Source of the DNA: Bradyrhizobium diazoefficiens
GTDB taxonomy: Bacteria; Pseudomonadota; Alphaproteobacteria; Rhizobiales; Xanthobacteraceae
DNA length: 64,000 nucleotides
Direction of reading: 5' to 3'
NCBI RefSeq assembly: GCF_016616425.1
Contig: NZ_CP067101.1
Location: 2,976,001 to 3,040,000, forward strand
Positions 25,728 to 34,790 of this stretch are shown piece after piece (position 1 is the stretch's first letter; each line of letters opens with the position of its first letter). The translations under genes were made by a program, and so were the position numbers. The notes beneath the pieces are model-generated. The model saw only the letters and a program-made list of their open reading frames with translations. It made no database searches and was not told where the DNA came from.

Positions 25728-26209
25728 GCAGACGTATATCGGCCGCCCCCATCAAGCAATCGATCGTGGTCGAGGCGCCTATCGAGCGCGCGTTCAAGGT
25801 CTTCACTGAAGACTTCGGAAGCTTCAAGCCACGCGAACACAATCTGCTCTCCGTCCCCATCGCGGAAACGGTATTCGAGCCTCGGGTGGGCGGTCACGTT
25901 TATGATCGCGGCGTCGACGGTAGCGAATGCCGCTGGGCGCGTGTGTTGGCCTTTGAGCCACCGACTCGCGTGCTCCTCAGCTGGGACATCAGCCCGCGCT
26001 GGCAAATCGAAACCGATCCCGACAAGACCAGCGAATGGGAGGTGCGGTTCATCGCCGAGACGCCAGGCCGGACTCGGTTAGAGCTTGAGCACCGTCACCT
26101 CGAACGTCATGGCCAAGGTTGGGAAGGCGTGCGCGACGGCGTCGAGGGCGATCAGGGTTGGCCGCTCTATCTGAAACGGTTCGCCGAACGGATTGCCCGC
26201 GAGGCGTGA
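25724..26209 (+). CDS. SRPBCC (AHSA1-like) domain protein
   Basis: The 161-residue protein has one START-like/AHSA1 domain: an N-terminal strand SIVVEAPIERAFKVFTEDF, central GGHVYDRG, and C-terminal helix GVRDGVEGDQGWPLYLKRFAE. These hydrophobic-cavity proteins bind or act on small ligands or assist folding; the specific role is unknown. It is translationally coupled to the upstream ArsR gene, a pairing seen widely in bacteria, and a MAPEG gene follows 42 bp later on the same strand, perhaps in the same transcript. Confidence 0.88.
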   Translation: MSRRISAAPIKQSIVVEAPIERAFKVFTEDFGSFKPREHNLLSVPIAETVFEPRVGGHVYDRGVDGSECRWARVLAFEPPTRVLLSWDISPRWQIETDPDKTSEWEVRFIAETPGRTRLELEHRHLERHGQGWEGVRDGVEGDQGWPLYLKRFAERIAREA

Positions 26210-26251
26210 TGCTCGCGTATCCCATGCAACCTTGTCATGCGGAGGGCCTGT

Positions 26252-26665
26252 ATGGCAGCCTACTCGCTTAGTGTGGTCGGAGTGCTTGTCCTCTGCCTCC
26301 TGTCCGTTTTGCTGGCGATTCATTCAGGATCATCCAAAGGCAGGGCGGGCGTCCTCTCCGGACCAGTCTTGCCGGCCGATGACGACAACTTGCTGTACCG
26401 GATTGATCGCGTCCACATGAACGCGGTGGAGGCGCTGGCGCCTTTTGTCGTCCCGACAATTTTGGCCATGATGGTGGGGGTCAGACCCGTTACGCTTGCC
26501 GCGCTCGTATGGGTCTATGTCGCAATTCGTCTGATCCACGTTGTGGTCTATTTGCGCGGCGGCAAAGCGGCCAAAGGCGGCAGCATCAGAACCGTCCTCT
26601 ATGTTTCAGGGGCACTCGTGACCATCATTCTCATTGGCGCGACTACCGTCGCAGCTATCCACTAA
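26252..26665 (+). CDS. MAPEG-family membrane protein
   Basis: The 137-residue protein has four hydrophobic segments (about residues 5-24, 58-78, 80-98, 111-133) and the MAPEG signature RIDRVHMNAVEALAPFVVP at about residues 44-62. MAPEG proteins are membrane glutathione- or eicosanoid-related enzymes in eukaryotes, and bacterial members are mostly uncharacterised, some with glutathione transferase activity. The ATG at 26252 is chosen because GGAGGG lies just upstream; the ATG at 26237 would place that site inside the gene. It ends the short ArsR-SRPBCC group. Confidence 0.85.
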   Translation: MAAYSLSVVGVLVLCLLSVLLAIHSGSSKGRAGVLSGPVLPADDDNLLYRIDRVHMNAVEALAPFVVPTILAMMVGVRPVTLAALVWVYVAIRLIHVVVYLRGGKAAKGGSIRTVLYVSGALVTIILIGATTVAAIH

Positions 26666-26708
26666 AGCGGAATGGCTGTAGGTTGAATCGATTGCCGCGG
26701 CTCGTTCA

Positions 26709-26825
26709 CCTCTCCCGCTTGCGGGAGAGGTCGCGCCGAAGGCGCGGGTGAGGGCTTTTTCCTCTTGGGGAGTCTTCGTTGTTGAGACACCCTCCCCCCA
26801 ACCCTCTCCCGCAAACGGGAGAGGG
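26709..26825. repeat. Paired CTCTCCCG hairpins, possible terminator after the MAPEG gene
   Basis: Hairpin 1 is CCTCTCCCGC (26709-26718) with GCGGGAGAGG (26721-26730). A small CGCGCC/GGCGCG hairpin (26732-26746) follows, then a T run at 26756-26760. Hairpin 2 is CCCTCTCCCG (26802-26811) with CGGGAGAGGG (26816-26825). This twin-hairpin element is common in alphaproteobacterial intergenic DNA. Confidence 0.8.
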
Positions 26826-26869
26826 GGCGCACCTCCGTCGCAGCGGCAATCGAGCTTCATTTCATCGCG

Positions 26870-27570
26870 CTTTAAGTATCAAAACATTGGGGTGCCTGAT
26901 GGGCAAAACACCCCACATGCAGGTCAAGGGCTGGGAGCGCAAAATATTCTGATTGACCGAAGTCACTGTTTCGGGTAAACCGCAAGACATCCCGGCCCGT
27001 CAAAGGGACGTTTCGCGATCGTCACGATACGTAGGCTGGGATGCGATGGACGCGGCAGCGCCGGCGCGTGACGGGATGGCAGGGCGGGCGACCCCCGTGA
27101 GCGATCTCGATCCGCGGCACGACACGGCGCAGTCACAGCGTTTCGTTTCGGCATTGGGGGCGAGCACGCGCGAGCTTCCGATTGTCCGGGGCGGGACGTC
27201 CGCGGACGGCAAAAGCGTGTGGTCCTGACGCCCGGGGTCTGTGCGTCAAGGCTTGCGGTGGTGCAGCGGCCCGACCGGGCGCGCGCATCGGTGATCTGCA
27301 AGGCGACGGGGGCAATAGTGCATCGCTCCCCGGGGAGAGCGCGCCATAAGCCGTAAAACCATTGCGCAGGGAAGGCCGGGATGTCCCGGCGTCACCTGTG
27401 GTCACCCCGCGTGCGTTTTTCGCGTGCGGACCCTGGGTGCCCGCCGGCGCCCGGCCTTCCCCGCGCCCTTTCTTCTCGATGAGGGCGAAACGGACAATAA
27501 AGCTCGGGCGCATGCGCCGCGAGAAGGCGAAGGCATGTCCCACAGAGATACATGTCCCACAGAGATAAAA
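26870..27570. repeat. Long structured non-coding repeat element upstream of ppc
   Basis: About 700 bp without a credible protein frame. It includes GGGCAAAACACC (26901-26912), CGTCAAAGGGACGTTTCGCG near 27000, TCCCCGGGGAGAGCGCGCCA near 27330, and a 17-bp stem (27364-27380 with 27450-27466, one mismatch) enclosing two direct copies of CGCGTGCG. I recall segments like these in many copies in Bradyrhizobium genomes, but could not check. It may be a dispersed repeat or a structured RNA. The 300+ bp gap otherwise holds no gene I can support. Confidence 0.5.
27534..27567. repeat. Tandem 17-bp duplication
   Basis: CATGTCCCACAGAGATA occurs twice back to back (27534-27550 and 27551-27567), an exact duplication, about 280 bp before ppc. 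It could alter spacing in the promoter region or simply be slippage. Confidence 0.9.
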
Positions 27571-27582
27571 GAGAGAGCTCTC

Positions 27583-27730
27583 GTGCCCCGGACGCAGCGC
27601 AGCGCGCCGCGTCTTCCGCGGCGTAGTGCGCTGCTGAGCCGGGGCCCATATGGCAGGCAATGTGCTCTGCGGCTCCTGGGTCCCGGCTCTGCGCAGCAAC
27701 GTTGGAGGCGCTGCTGCGCGTCCGGGACAC
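27583..27730. repeat. Palindromic intergenic repeat, CCGGACGC family
   Basis: The left arm is GTGCCCCGGACGCAGCGCAG and the right arm GCTGCTGCGCGTCCGGGACA, with many internal imperfect pairings. Related sequence lies at 20981-21101 and 46771-46900. It lies 114 bp before the ppc start. Confidence 0.65.
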
Positions 27731-27843
27731 GCATGGCGCGGCAGTGTGCGCCGCCCCCAAGTTCATCTTGCACTGCGGCAGAAAAATATCGCACACTCCT
27801 CCGCACCGGGGAGCCATAGGGAGCTCTTGAAGGGGAGCGAGCC

Positions 27844-30633
27844 ATGTCCCTCCAGACTGCATCATCCGACGGCGCCGAGCATCGCGCCAACCGGCCTGAG
27901 GATGTCCAGGCGCTGGAGGCCGACGCGAGGCTGCGGGACGACATCCGTCTGCTTGGGCGCATCCTTGGCGACACCGTGCGCGACCAGGAGGGCGCCGACG
28001 TGTTCGACCTGGTCGAGCGCATCCGGCAGACCTCGATCCGGTTCCACCGCGACGAGGACCGGCTCGCCCGCCGCGAGCTCGAGGAAATCCTCGACGGCAT
28101 GTCGACGTCCGAGACGGTTCGCATCGTCCGCGCCTTCAGCTATTTCTCTCACCTCGCCAACATCGCCGAGGACCAGAATAACATCCGCCAGATGCGCGCC
28201 GGCAAGAGTGGCGGCTCCGGCGTGCTGGCCGAGACGCTTGCCCATGCCAAGTCGGCGGGCATCAATGCTGATGCGCTGCGCAGCTTCTTCAAGTCCGCGC
28301 TGGTCAGCCCGGTGCTGACCGCGCATCCGACCGAAGTCCGCCGCAAGAGCACCATGGACCGCGAGATGGAGGTCGGTCGCCTGCTTGACCGCCGCGAGCG
28401 GGTGGCGCTGACCGCGGAGGAGGCCGCCGCCAGCGACGAGCAGCTTCGGCGCGAGGTGCTGACGCTGTGGCAGACCAATCTGTTGCGCCGGACCAAGCTC
28501 ACGGTGCTGGACGAGGTCAGCAACGGCCTGTCGTTCTACGATTACACGTTCCTGCGGGAGGTGCCGCGCCTGGTCAACGCACTCGAAGACCGGCTGGAGG
28601 AGGGCGGCGAGCAGGCGGCCGGCGAGCTCGCCTCGTTCCTGCGCATGGGCAGCTGGATCGGCGGCGACCGCGACGGCAATCCCTTCGTCACCGCCGACGT
28701 CATGCGCGGCACGCTGCGGCTGCAGTCGAGCCGGGTGATGCAGTTCTATCTGGAAGAGCTGCACGTGCTCGGCTCGGAATTGTCGATCGCGGCGCATCTT
28801 GCCGACGTCTCCGAGGAGCTGCGAAACCTGGCGGAGCGCTCGCCGGATACCTCGCCGCACCGGAGCGGTGAACCCTATCGCCTCGCCGTGTCCGGCATCT
28901 ATGCGCGTCTCACCGCCACGGCCGAAAAGCTCGAGGTCGAGATCACGCGCCGGCCGGTCGGCAAGGCCGCGCCTTACGGGAGCGTCAGGGAGCTGCAGGC
29001 CGATCTCGACGTGCTGCACCGGTCGCTGATCGCCAACAACGCTCGCGTCATCGCGCGCGGCCGGCTGCGGCTCTTGCGCCGCGCGGTGGACTGTTTCGGC
29101 TTTCATCTGGCCCGGCTCGATATCCGCCAGAACTCCGCCGTGCACGAGCGCACCATCGCCGAGCTGATGGATGCCGCGAACCCCGGCATGTCCTATCTCG
29201 CGCTCGGTGAGGACGCGCGCATTTCGCTGCTCACCAACGAATTGCGCTCGACCCGCGCGCTGGTGTCGCCCTTCGTCAAATACAGCGACGAGACCATGGG
29301 CGAGCTCAACGTGTTCCATGCGGCCGCGGAGGCCCATGCGAAATTCGGCTCGGACGCCATTCCCCAATGCATCATTTCGATGTGCAAGAGCATGTCCGAC
29401 ATGCTCGAGGTTGCGGTGCTGCTGAAGGAGGTCGGCCTCGTCCATCCCTCCGGGCGCAGCGCCATCAACATCGTGCCGCTGTTCGAGACCATCGAGGATT
29501 TGCAGGCCTCCTCCGGGATCATGGATCGCATGCTGTCGCTGCACGATTACCGGCGCCTGGTCGACAGCCGCGGCAGCGTGCAGGAGGTCATGCTCGGCTA
29601 TTCCGACAGCAACAAGGATGGCGGCTTCGTCACCTCGGGCTGGGAGCTCTACAAGGCCGAAATCGGCCTCGTCGACGTGTTCGAGCGTCATGGCGTGCGG
29701 CTGCGCCTGTTCCACGGCCGCGGCGGCTCGGTCGGCCGCGGCGGCGGTCCGAGCTATGACGCGATCATTGCGCAACCCGGCGGCGCGGTGAACGGCCAGA
29801 TCCGCATCACCGAGCAGGGCGAGATCATCTCGTCGAAATATTCCAACGCTGAAGTTGGCCGCAACAATCTGGAGATTCTTGCGGCCGCGACGCTGGAGGC
29901 GAGCCTGCTGCATCCGCGACAGAGCGCGCCGCGCCGCGAATATCTGACGGCGATGGATGAATTGTCGAACCTCGCCTTCAAAGCCTATCGCGGCCTCGTC
30001 TACGAAACCGAGGGGTTCGTCGATTATTTCTGGTCCTCGACCGTCATCAACGAGATCGCCACGCTGAACATCGGCAGCCGCCCGGCCTCGCGCAAGAAGA
30101 CCCGCGCGATCGAGGACCTCCGTGCGATTCCCTGGGTGTTCTCCTGGGCACAGTGCCGCCTGATGCTGCCGGGCTGGTACGGCTTCGGCAGCGCGGTCGA
30201 GCAGTGGATCGCCGCGCATCCGGACCAGGGCATGCCGTTCCTGAAAGAGCTCTACAGGGAATGGCCGTTCTTCCGCATGCTGCTCTCGAACATGGACATG
30301 GTGCTCGCCAAAAGCTCGATCGCGATCGCCTCGCGCTATGCCGAGCTCGTGCCCGACGAAGCCTTGCGCGAAAAGATTTTCGGACGCATCCGCCGCGAAT
30401 GGCACGCCTCGATCGAGAGCCTGCTCGACATCATGGGCCATGACCGGCTGCTGCAGGGCAACCCGCTGCTGGAGCGGTCGGTCCGTCACCGCTTCCCCTA
30501 TCTCGACCCGCTCAACCACGTCCAGGTCGAGCTCCTGAAGGAGCACCGCGCGCAGAATCCGGACGAGCAGGTGCTACGCGGGATTCAACTCACGATCAAC
30601 GGGATTTCGGCGGGGCTGCGGAATACGGGGTAG
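27844..30633 (+). CDS. ppc: Phosphoenolpyruvate carboxylase
   Basis: The 929-residue enzyme is full length. It has HPTEVRRKS with the catalytic His near residue 161, [11 protein letters not shown] near 273, [11 protein letters not shown] near 585, the glycine-rich loop [14 protein letters not shown] near 623, [15 protein letters not shown] near 765, and the invariant C-terminal NTG. It fixes bicarbonate onto PEP to form oxaloacetate, replenishing the TCA cycle when growth is on C2/C3 units made by catabolic routes such as those here. The ATG follows AGGGGAGCG. A nearly full-length antisense frame exists but is a composition artefact. Its promoter must lie within or beyond the structured upstream region. 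Confidence 0.98.
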   Translation: MSLQTASSDGAEHRANRPEDVQALEADARLRDDIRLLGRILGDTVRDQEGADVFDLVERIRQTSIRFHRDEDRLARRELEEILDGMSTSETVRIVRAFSYFSHLANIAEDQNNIRQMRAGKSGGSGVLAETLAHAKSAGINADALRSFFKSALVSPVLTAHPTEVRRKSTMDREMEVGRLLDRRERVALTAEEAAASDEQLRREVLTLWQTNLLRRTKLTVLDEVSNGLSFYDYTFLREVPRLVNALEDRLEEGGEQAAGELASFLRMGSWIGGDRDGNPFVTADVMRGTLRLQSSRVMQFYLEELHVLGSELSIAAHLADVSEELRNLAERSPDTSPHRSGEPYRLAVSGIYARLTATAEKLEVEITRRPVGKAAPYGSVRELQADLDVLHRSLIANNARVIARGRLRLLRRAVDCFGFHLARLDIRQNSAVHERTIAELMDAANPGMSYLALGEDARISLLTNELRSTRALVSPFVKYSDETMGELNVFHAAAEAHAKFGSDAIPQCIISMCKSMSDMLEVAVLLKEVGLVHPSGRSAINIVPLFETIEDLQASSGIMDRMLSLHDYRRLVDSRGSVQEVMLGYSDSNKDGGFVTSGWELYKAEIGLVDVFERHGVRLRLFHGRGGSVGRGGGPSYDAIIAQPGGAVNGQIRITEQGEIISSKYSNAEVGRNNLEILAAATLEASLLHPRQSAPRREYLTAMDELSNLAFKAYRGLVYETEGFVDYFWSSTVINEIATLNIGSRPASRKKTRAIEDLRAIPWVFSWAQCRLMLPGWYGFGSAVEQWIAAHPDQGMPFLKELYREWPFFRMLLSNMDMVLAKSSIAIASRYAELVPDEALREKIFGRIRREWHASIESLLDIMGHDRLLQGNPLLERSVRHRFPYLDPLNHVQVELLKEHRAQNPDEQVLRGIQLTINGISAGLRNTG

Positions 30634-30640
30634 TTTTAGC

Positions 30641-30744
30641 CCGTCGTTCCGGGGCGCCCGAAGGGCGAACTATGGTGCGCAATTACGCACCTGAGAACCT
30701 CGAGATTCCGGGTCTGGTCCTTGCGGACCAGCCCGGAATGACGG
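30641..30744. repeat. Palindromic intergenic repeat, CCGGAATGAC family
   Basis: The left end is CCGTCGTTCCGGGGCGCCCG and the right end GCCCGGAATGACGG; inner TGGTGCGCAATTACGCACC makes a second small hairpin. It lies between convergent ppc and lactonase genes and could terminate both. Confidence 0.75.
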
Positions 30745-30754
30745 CGCCACCAAT

Positions 30755-31921
30755 TTAAGGCTTCATCGCGCCCTGCACGCTGGTGTAGACGGCATAGAGC
30801 GATGTCGAGCCGCAGATATAGAGCCTGTTTCGCTGCTGGCCGCCGAAGCAAAGATTCGCAACCGTTTCCGGAATATGGATCTTGCCGAGCAACTCGCCCG
30901 AAGGCGTGTAGCAGCGCACGCCGTCCTCGTTCGGGTCGCCCCAGCCTACCGAGCACCAGACGCGTCCCTCCGTGTCGCAGCGCAAACCGTCGGTGATGCT
31001 GGGCTTGGGCATCTCTGCGAAGACCTTGCCGTTCGACACCTTCCCGCCCGCCACGTCGAGGTCGAACACCCGGATGTGAGATGGATTGTCCGGCCCGTCC
31101 GTGAAGCCCGTGTCGATGACATAGAGCTTCTTCTCGTCAGGCGCCAGGGCGATGCCGTTGGGTTCGACGAAGTCATCGATCACAACCTTGACGTCCCCCG
31201 ATTTCGGATCGACCCGGTAGACGTTGTGCTTCTCCTGCTCGGGTTCGGCTTTGATGCCCTCGTAATAGCCGCCAATGCCGTAGATTGGATCGGTGAACCA
31301 GATCGCGCCGTCGGCAGTCACGACCGCATCGTTCGGCGAGTTCAGCCGCTTGCCGTTGAACCTGTCGGCGATGATCGTAATCGAGCCGTCGAGTTCGGTC
31401 CGCGTCACGCGCCGGCCGCTATGCTCGCACGTGATCAGGCGGCCTTCGCGATCGATGGTGTTGCCGTTCGAGTTCATCGAGGGCTGCCGGTAGACGCTAA
31501 CGTGACCGTCATCCTCCGAGAAACGCATGATGCGGTTGTTCGGAATGTCGCTGAACAACACGTACCGCCCGGCTGCGAAATACACGGGACCCTCGGCCCA
31601 GCGGAAGCCGGTTGCCACGCGCTCGACGGCCATGGTGCCGGCGAAGGCCGGGAAACCGGACGGGCCGAAGGACGGCGGCCCCTTCTTGGCCGATTCCAAA
31701 TGCGAGTCGGGGTAGCGGCTGCCCGGCAGTGGTCCCAGGGGTAATGGCGCGGTCGATCTCGTCGGCGCGCCGGTCTGGCCCAGGGGAGCGACGGTGGCCG
31801 CCAGGGCTCCGTTCATGGTGATGCCCGTCGCGGCGACTGCGGCCGCCGCGCCCTTCAACAGGGTGCGGCGCGCAAGAGCGGGCTCGCTGATATCGGTGAA
31901 GATGGTCCGTGGTTTTGTCAT
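30755..31921 (-). CDS. SMP-30/gluconolactonase-family lactonase, Tat-exported
   Basis: The 388-residue protein starts with a twin-arginine leader (ARRTLLKGAAAAVAATG, about residues 17-33). A six-bladed beta-propeller of the SMP-30/gluconolactonase/LRE family follows. Metal-site segments are RWAEGPVYF (Glu near residue 107), LNSPNDAVV (Asn near 200) and DTGFTDG-type strands, with DGLRCDTEGRVWCS (Asp near 308). It likely hydrolyses a sugar or other lactone in the periplasm. The ATG at 31921 follows GGGAGGTAACC. It sits between ppc and the SDR gene and may act before uptake of an acid used by the nearby catabolic genes. Confidence 0.87.
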   Translation of the reverse strand: MTKPRTIFTDISEPALARRTLLKGAAAAVAATGITMNGALAATVAPLGQTGAPTRSTAPLPLGPLPGSRYPDSHLESAKKGPPSFGPSGFPAFAGTMAVERVATGFRWAEGPVYFAAGRYVLFSDIPNNRIMRFSEDDGHVSVYRQPSMNSNGNTIDREGRLITCEHSGRRVTRTELDGSITIIADRFNGKRLNSPNDAVVTADGAIWFTDPIYGIGGYYEGIKAEPEQEKHNVYRVDPKSGDVKVVIDDFVEPNGIALAPDEKKLYVIDTGFTDGPDNPSHIRVFDLDVAGGKVSNGKVFAEMPKPSITDGLRCDTEGRVWCSVGWGDPNEDGVRCYTPSGELLGKIHIPETVANLCFGGQQRNRLYICGSTSLYAVYTSVQGAMKP

Positions 31922-32035
31922 GGTTACCTCCCGATTTTTTCGTTGGGAGGAAACCATCCGCCCGCAATCAGGCGTAAAGCGGGCGATCTCCGGCCGGACA
32001 ACCGGAGATCGCAGTGCAGCAATGGCCGGGACCGG

Positions 32036-32950
32036 CTAGACCGGATCCCAGGTGAAGATGTCGGCGGAGCGGTCGAGCTTGTAGAACGAGCCCTTCAGCG
32101 CCGGCATGCCGTGTTCCGCGATCGACTGCGGCGTCCAGCCTTCGCTCCGCTGCACCGAGCGGATCGGACGGTTCTGGCTGAACAGGAAGATCTCGTTCAT
32201 GCGCACGCCGAAGATCTGGCCGGTGACGTCCTTGGCGGCATCGGAGATCAGGTAGCCGCAGAGCGGCGCGATCTTCTCCGGTCCCATCTGCTTGATCTTC
32301 TCGACCCGCGCCTTCTCGGCTTCGGTCTCGGTCGGGATGGTGCCGATCATCCGGGTCCAGGCGAACGGCGAGACACAGTTGGAACGGACGTTGAAGCGGC
32401 CCATGTCGAGCGCGATCGACTTCGACAGCCCGACGATGCCGAGCTTGGCGGCGGCGTAGTTGGCCTGGCCGAAATTGCCGATCAGGCCCGAGGTCGAGGT
32501 GAAGTGCACGAAGGAGCCCGACTCCTGCTCGCGGAAGATCCGCGCCGCGGCGTGGCTGACGTAGAACGAGCCCATCAGGTGCACCTTGATGACGGCTTCG
32601 AACGCCTCCACGCTCATCTTGTGGAAGATCATGTCGCGCAGGATGCCGGCATTGTTGACGACGCCGTCGAGCCGGCCGAAATGATCGGTCGCGGTCTTCA
32701 CGATCTTGCTGGCCGGGATGGCTTCGGCGACCGACTCGAAATTGGCGACCGCCGTGCCGCCGCGCTTCTTGATCTCCTCGACCACCTCCTCGGCGGGCGC
32801 CGCGTTCGAGCCCGCACCGTCGGCGGCGCCACCGGGATCGTTGACGACGACCTTGGCGCCTTCCGCCGCACAGAGCAGCGCGATCTCGCGCCCGATGCCA
32901 CGGCCTGCGCCGGTGACGATGATGACCTTGTCCTGCAGTGATTTCGCCAT
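32036..32950 (-). CDS. SDR-family 3-hydroxyacyl-CoA dehydrogenase, HSD17B4/MFE-2-like
   Basis: The 304-residue protein has TGAGRGIG near residue 13, NNAGILRD near 100, and the catalytic Ser-Tyr-Lys in TSTSGLIGNFGQANYAAAK (about 150-168). The inserted VVNDPGGAADGAG segment and the RDMIFHKM motif are typical of the dehydrogenase domain of peroxisomal multifunctional enzyme type 2. It should oxidise 3-hydroxyacyl-CoA with NAD+. A palindromic repeat separates it from the upstream thiolase-fold and DUF35 genes on the same strand; the three would make successive steps of side-chain or acyl shortening. The ATG at 32950 follows GGAGGCATCCAC. Confidence 0.88.
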   Translation of the reverse strand: MAKSLQDKVIIVTGAGRGIGREIALLCAAEGAKVVVNDPGGAADGAGSNAAPAEEVVEEIKKRGGTAVANFESVAEAIPASKIVKTATDHFGRLDGVVNNAGILRDMIFHKMSVEAFEAVIKVHLMGSFYVSHAAARIFREQESGSFVHFTSTSGLIGNFGQANYAAAKLGIVGLSKSIALDMGRFNVRSNCVSPFAWTRMIGTIPTETEAEKARVEKIKQMGPEKIAPLCGYLISDAAKDVTGQIFGVRMNEIFLFSQNRPIRSVQRSEGWTPQSIAEHGMPALKGSFYKLDRSADIFTWDPV

Positions 32951-32970
32951 GTGGATGCCTCCTGTTGTGC

Positions 32971-33054
32971 CCCGTCATTCCGGGACGGTGCGAAGCACCA
33001 GACCCGGAATCTCGAGATTCCGGGTCGCGCTTCGCGCGCGCCCGGAATGTCGGG
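32971..33054. repeat. Palindromic repeat with a perfect 26-bp core palindrome
   Basis: The ends CCCGTCATTCCGGG and CCCGGAATGTCGGG enclose an uninterrupted palindrome at 33001-33026 (half-site GACCCGGAATCTC). It belongs to the CCGGAATGAC family and lies between two genes of a likely operon. Confidence 0.9.
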
Positions 33055-33057
33055 CTA

Positions 33058-34197
33058 TTACCTCTCGTTCGTAAACACGATCGTACCTGATGCCGCGAAC
33101 ATGCCGCCGACGCCGTGGCAGACAGATATCTTCGCGTTCGGCACCTGTGCCGGCGCAATCCCGCGCATCTGGCGCACGCTCTCCTGGAGTGCGTACATGC
33201 CGTACATGCCCGAATGCATGTAGCTCAATCCGCCGCCATTGGTGTTGAGCGGAAGCTTGCCGCCGGGCCGCGTATTGCCGTCCGCGATGAACTTGCCGGT
33301 TTCCTCATGCGGCATGAAGCCGAGGTCGCCGAGGCCGAACAGCGGCAGATGCGCAAACGCGTCGTAGATCATGAGATGATCGACGTCCTTGTGCGCAATG
33401 CCGGCCTCCTTGAACGCAAGGGGCCCCGCGGTCTTGAACGCGCGCGAGGAGTTGAACGTCTCCATCTGGCTGACCATCGGCGTTTCCACGCTTTCGCCGG
33501 TGCCCATGATGTAGACGGGCTTCCTCGGAAAATCCTTGGCCCGGTCGGCCGAGGTCAGGATCAGCGCACCGCCGCCGTCGGTGACGAGGCAACACTGCAG
33601 CAGGCGGAATGGATAGGCGATCATGCGAGAGTTGAGGACGTCGGCGACCGTGATCGGGTCCTTCATCATCGCACGCGGATTCTTCGCCGCCCATTCGCGC
33701 TGCACCACCGCCACCGAAGCGAGCTGCTCGTGGGTGATGCCGTAGGTCTTCATGAAGCGCAACACCGGGATCGGGAACATGCTCGGCGGACCGTAGACGC
33801 CGTAAGGCGCCTCGAACTGGCCTTGCAGGCTGTCGGCGGGGATCGAACGCGGCGCCTTTCCGATCATCGACTTGCCGCTCTCGGCGTGGGTGATCAGCAC
33901 GGTCTTGCACAGCCCGGCCTCGATCGCGGCGGCGGCATGGCGGACGTGCAGCATGAAGGAGCAGCCGCCGACCGAGGTGCCGTCCACCCAGGTCGGCTTG
34001 ATGCCGAGATAGTGGCAGACCTGCTGCGGCGTTTCGACCGCGGTGGCAAAGCCATCGATGTCGGACAGCTTCAGCCCGGCGTCCGCGATGGCGTTGAGCG
34101 CCGCATCCGCGTGGAGCTGGAGCTGCGAGGCGTTGGGGATGACACCGAGCTCGGTGGTCTCGGCCGCGCCGACGACAGCAACCTGGTTCTTGCGCAT
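33058..34197 (-). CDS. Thiolase-fold acyl-CoA enzyme, Ltp2-like (probable retro-aldolase subunit)
   Basis: The 379-residue protein has an SCP-x/thiolase fold. The nucleophile region reads TSVGGCSFMLHV near residue 75, so the position of the usual Cys of CATGS is a Ser, with a Cys displaced four residues on. The late loop NTNGGGLSYMHSGMYG near residue 315 and YDAFAHLP near 275 match Ltp2-type proteins, which with a DUF35 partner cleave 3-hydroxyacyl-CoA side chains by retro-aldol reaction. Such a partner gene lies 3 bp upstream in the same operon. A true thiolase is the alternative. The start at 34197 (MRKNQVAVVGAAETTE) is canonical. Confidence 0.85.
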   Translation of the reverse strand: MRKNQVAVVGAAETTELGVIPNASQLQLHADAALNAIADAGLKLSDIDGFATAVETPQQVCHYLGIKPTWVDGTSVGGCSFMLHVRHAAAAIEAGLCKTVLITHAESGKSMIGKAPRSIPADSLQGQFEAPYGVYGPPSMFPIPVLRFMKTYGITHEQLASVAVVQREWAAKNPRAMMKDPITVADVLNSRMIAYPFRLLQCCLVTDGGGALILTSADRAKDFPRKPVYIMGTGESVETPMVSQMETFNSSRAFKTAGPLAFKEAGIAHKDVDHLMIYDAFAHLPLFGLGDLGFMPHEETGKFIADGNTRPGGKLPLNTNGGGLSYMHSGMYGMYALQESVRQMRGIAPAQVPNAKISVCHGVGGMFAASGTIVFTNER

Positions 34198-34200
34198 GGC

Positions 34201-34614
34201 TTATCCCTTCGCCGGACGGAAGACGGGGAGGGTGATCCTGTCATCGAGCACCTGGAAGGCGACCTCGAGCTTCATGTCGAGCTCGAGCGCCTCCGGCGTC
34301 TGCGGGCAGTCGATGATGTTGCTCATCATCCGTGGCCCTTCCGCGAGCTCGACCACCGCGATGGCGTAAGGCGGCGTGAAGCCGGGCGCGGCGGGGCGGT
34401 GGTTGATCACGTAGCTGTAGAGGAAACCCTTGCCGCTCGCCTTGAAGACCGAAACCTTGCGCGAGGCGCAGGACGGACAGAACGGGCGCGGCGGGAAGTA
34501 GACATGCGCGCAGGCGTCGCAGCGCTGCAGCCGCAGCTCGCCAGCCTTGGTGCCGTCCCAGAAATGCTGGGTCTCCGGCGTGGGTTTCGGTCGCGCGCGC
34601 TGCGGTTCGGCCAT
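34201..34614 (-). CDS. DUF35/OB-fold zinc-ribbon acyl-CoA-associated protein
   Basis: The 137-residue protein has an N-terminal helix, a zinc ribbon with CxxC-x11-CxxC spacing (CDAC ... CPSC, about residues 32-49), and a C-terminal OB fold. It is the DUF35 (ChsH2-type) partner of thiolase-fold proteins, which binds acyl-CoA and completes the active site or stabilises the complex. Its stop is separated from the partner's ATG by only three bases, strong evidence for a complex. It is the first gene of the minus-strand unit and is divergent from the amidase gene. Confidence 0.9.
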   Translation of the reverse strand: MAEPQRARPKPTPETQHFWDGTKAGELRLQRCDACAHVYFPPRPFCPSCASRKVSVFKASGKGFLYSYVINHRPAAPGFTPPYAIAVVELAEGPRMMSNIIDCPQTPEALELDMKLEVAFQVLDDRITLPVFRPAKG

Positions 34615-34790
34615 GTCGGAAACCTCCCAAAAGGCGAGCTTCGCCCCCGCCTGTTTCGATCTTGATGCGACAATCGGCTATCGTGCGCCAACGGTCCAGC
34701 AATGCGCATGCATGCCATCATGCGCACAATGCTTGTGTCGAACTGAGGCAGCGCTATAGATTGCGCGCGCCGATATTCCGTGAGACAGAC

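Noticed and set aside
26870..27570. Insertion sequence or transposase remnant in the gap before ppc
   Set aside because: No transposase-like frame, no matching terminal inverted repeats with target duplication found; the structure looks non-coding.
27402..28124. Open frames of 130-240 codons on both strands before and into ppc (27402-28124, 27424-27819)
   Set aside because: They run through the hairpin and repeat elements and into the ppc start, differ from any family, and are Arg/Ser-rich as expected for shadows of structured GC-rich DNA.
27862..30546. 894-codon minus-strand open frame antisense to ppc
   Set aside because: ppc is certain from its motifs. The antisense frame's composition is what high GC at third positions produces and it shows no family motif.
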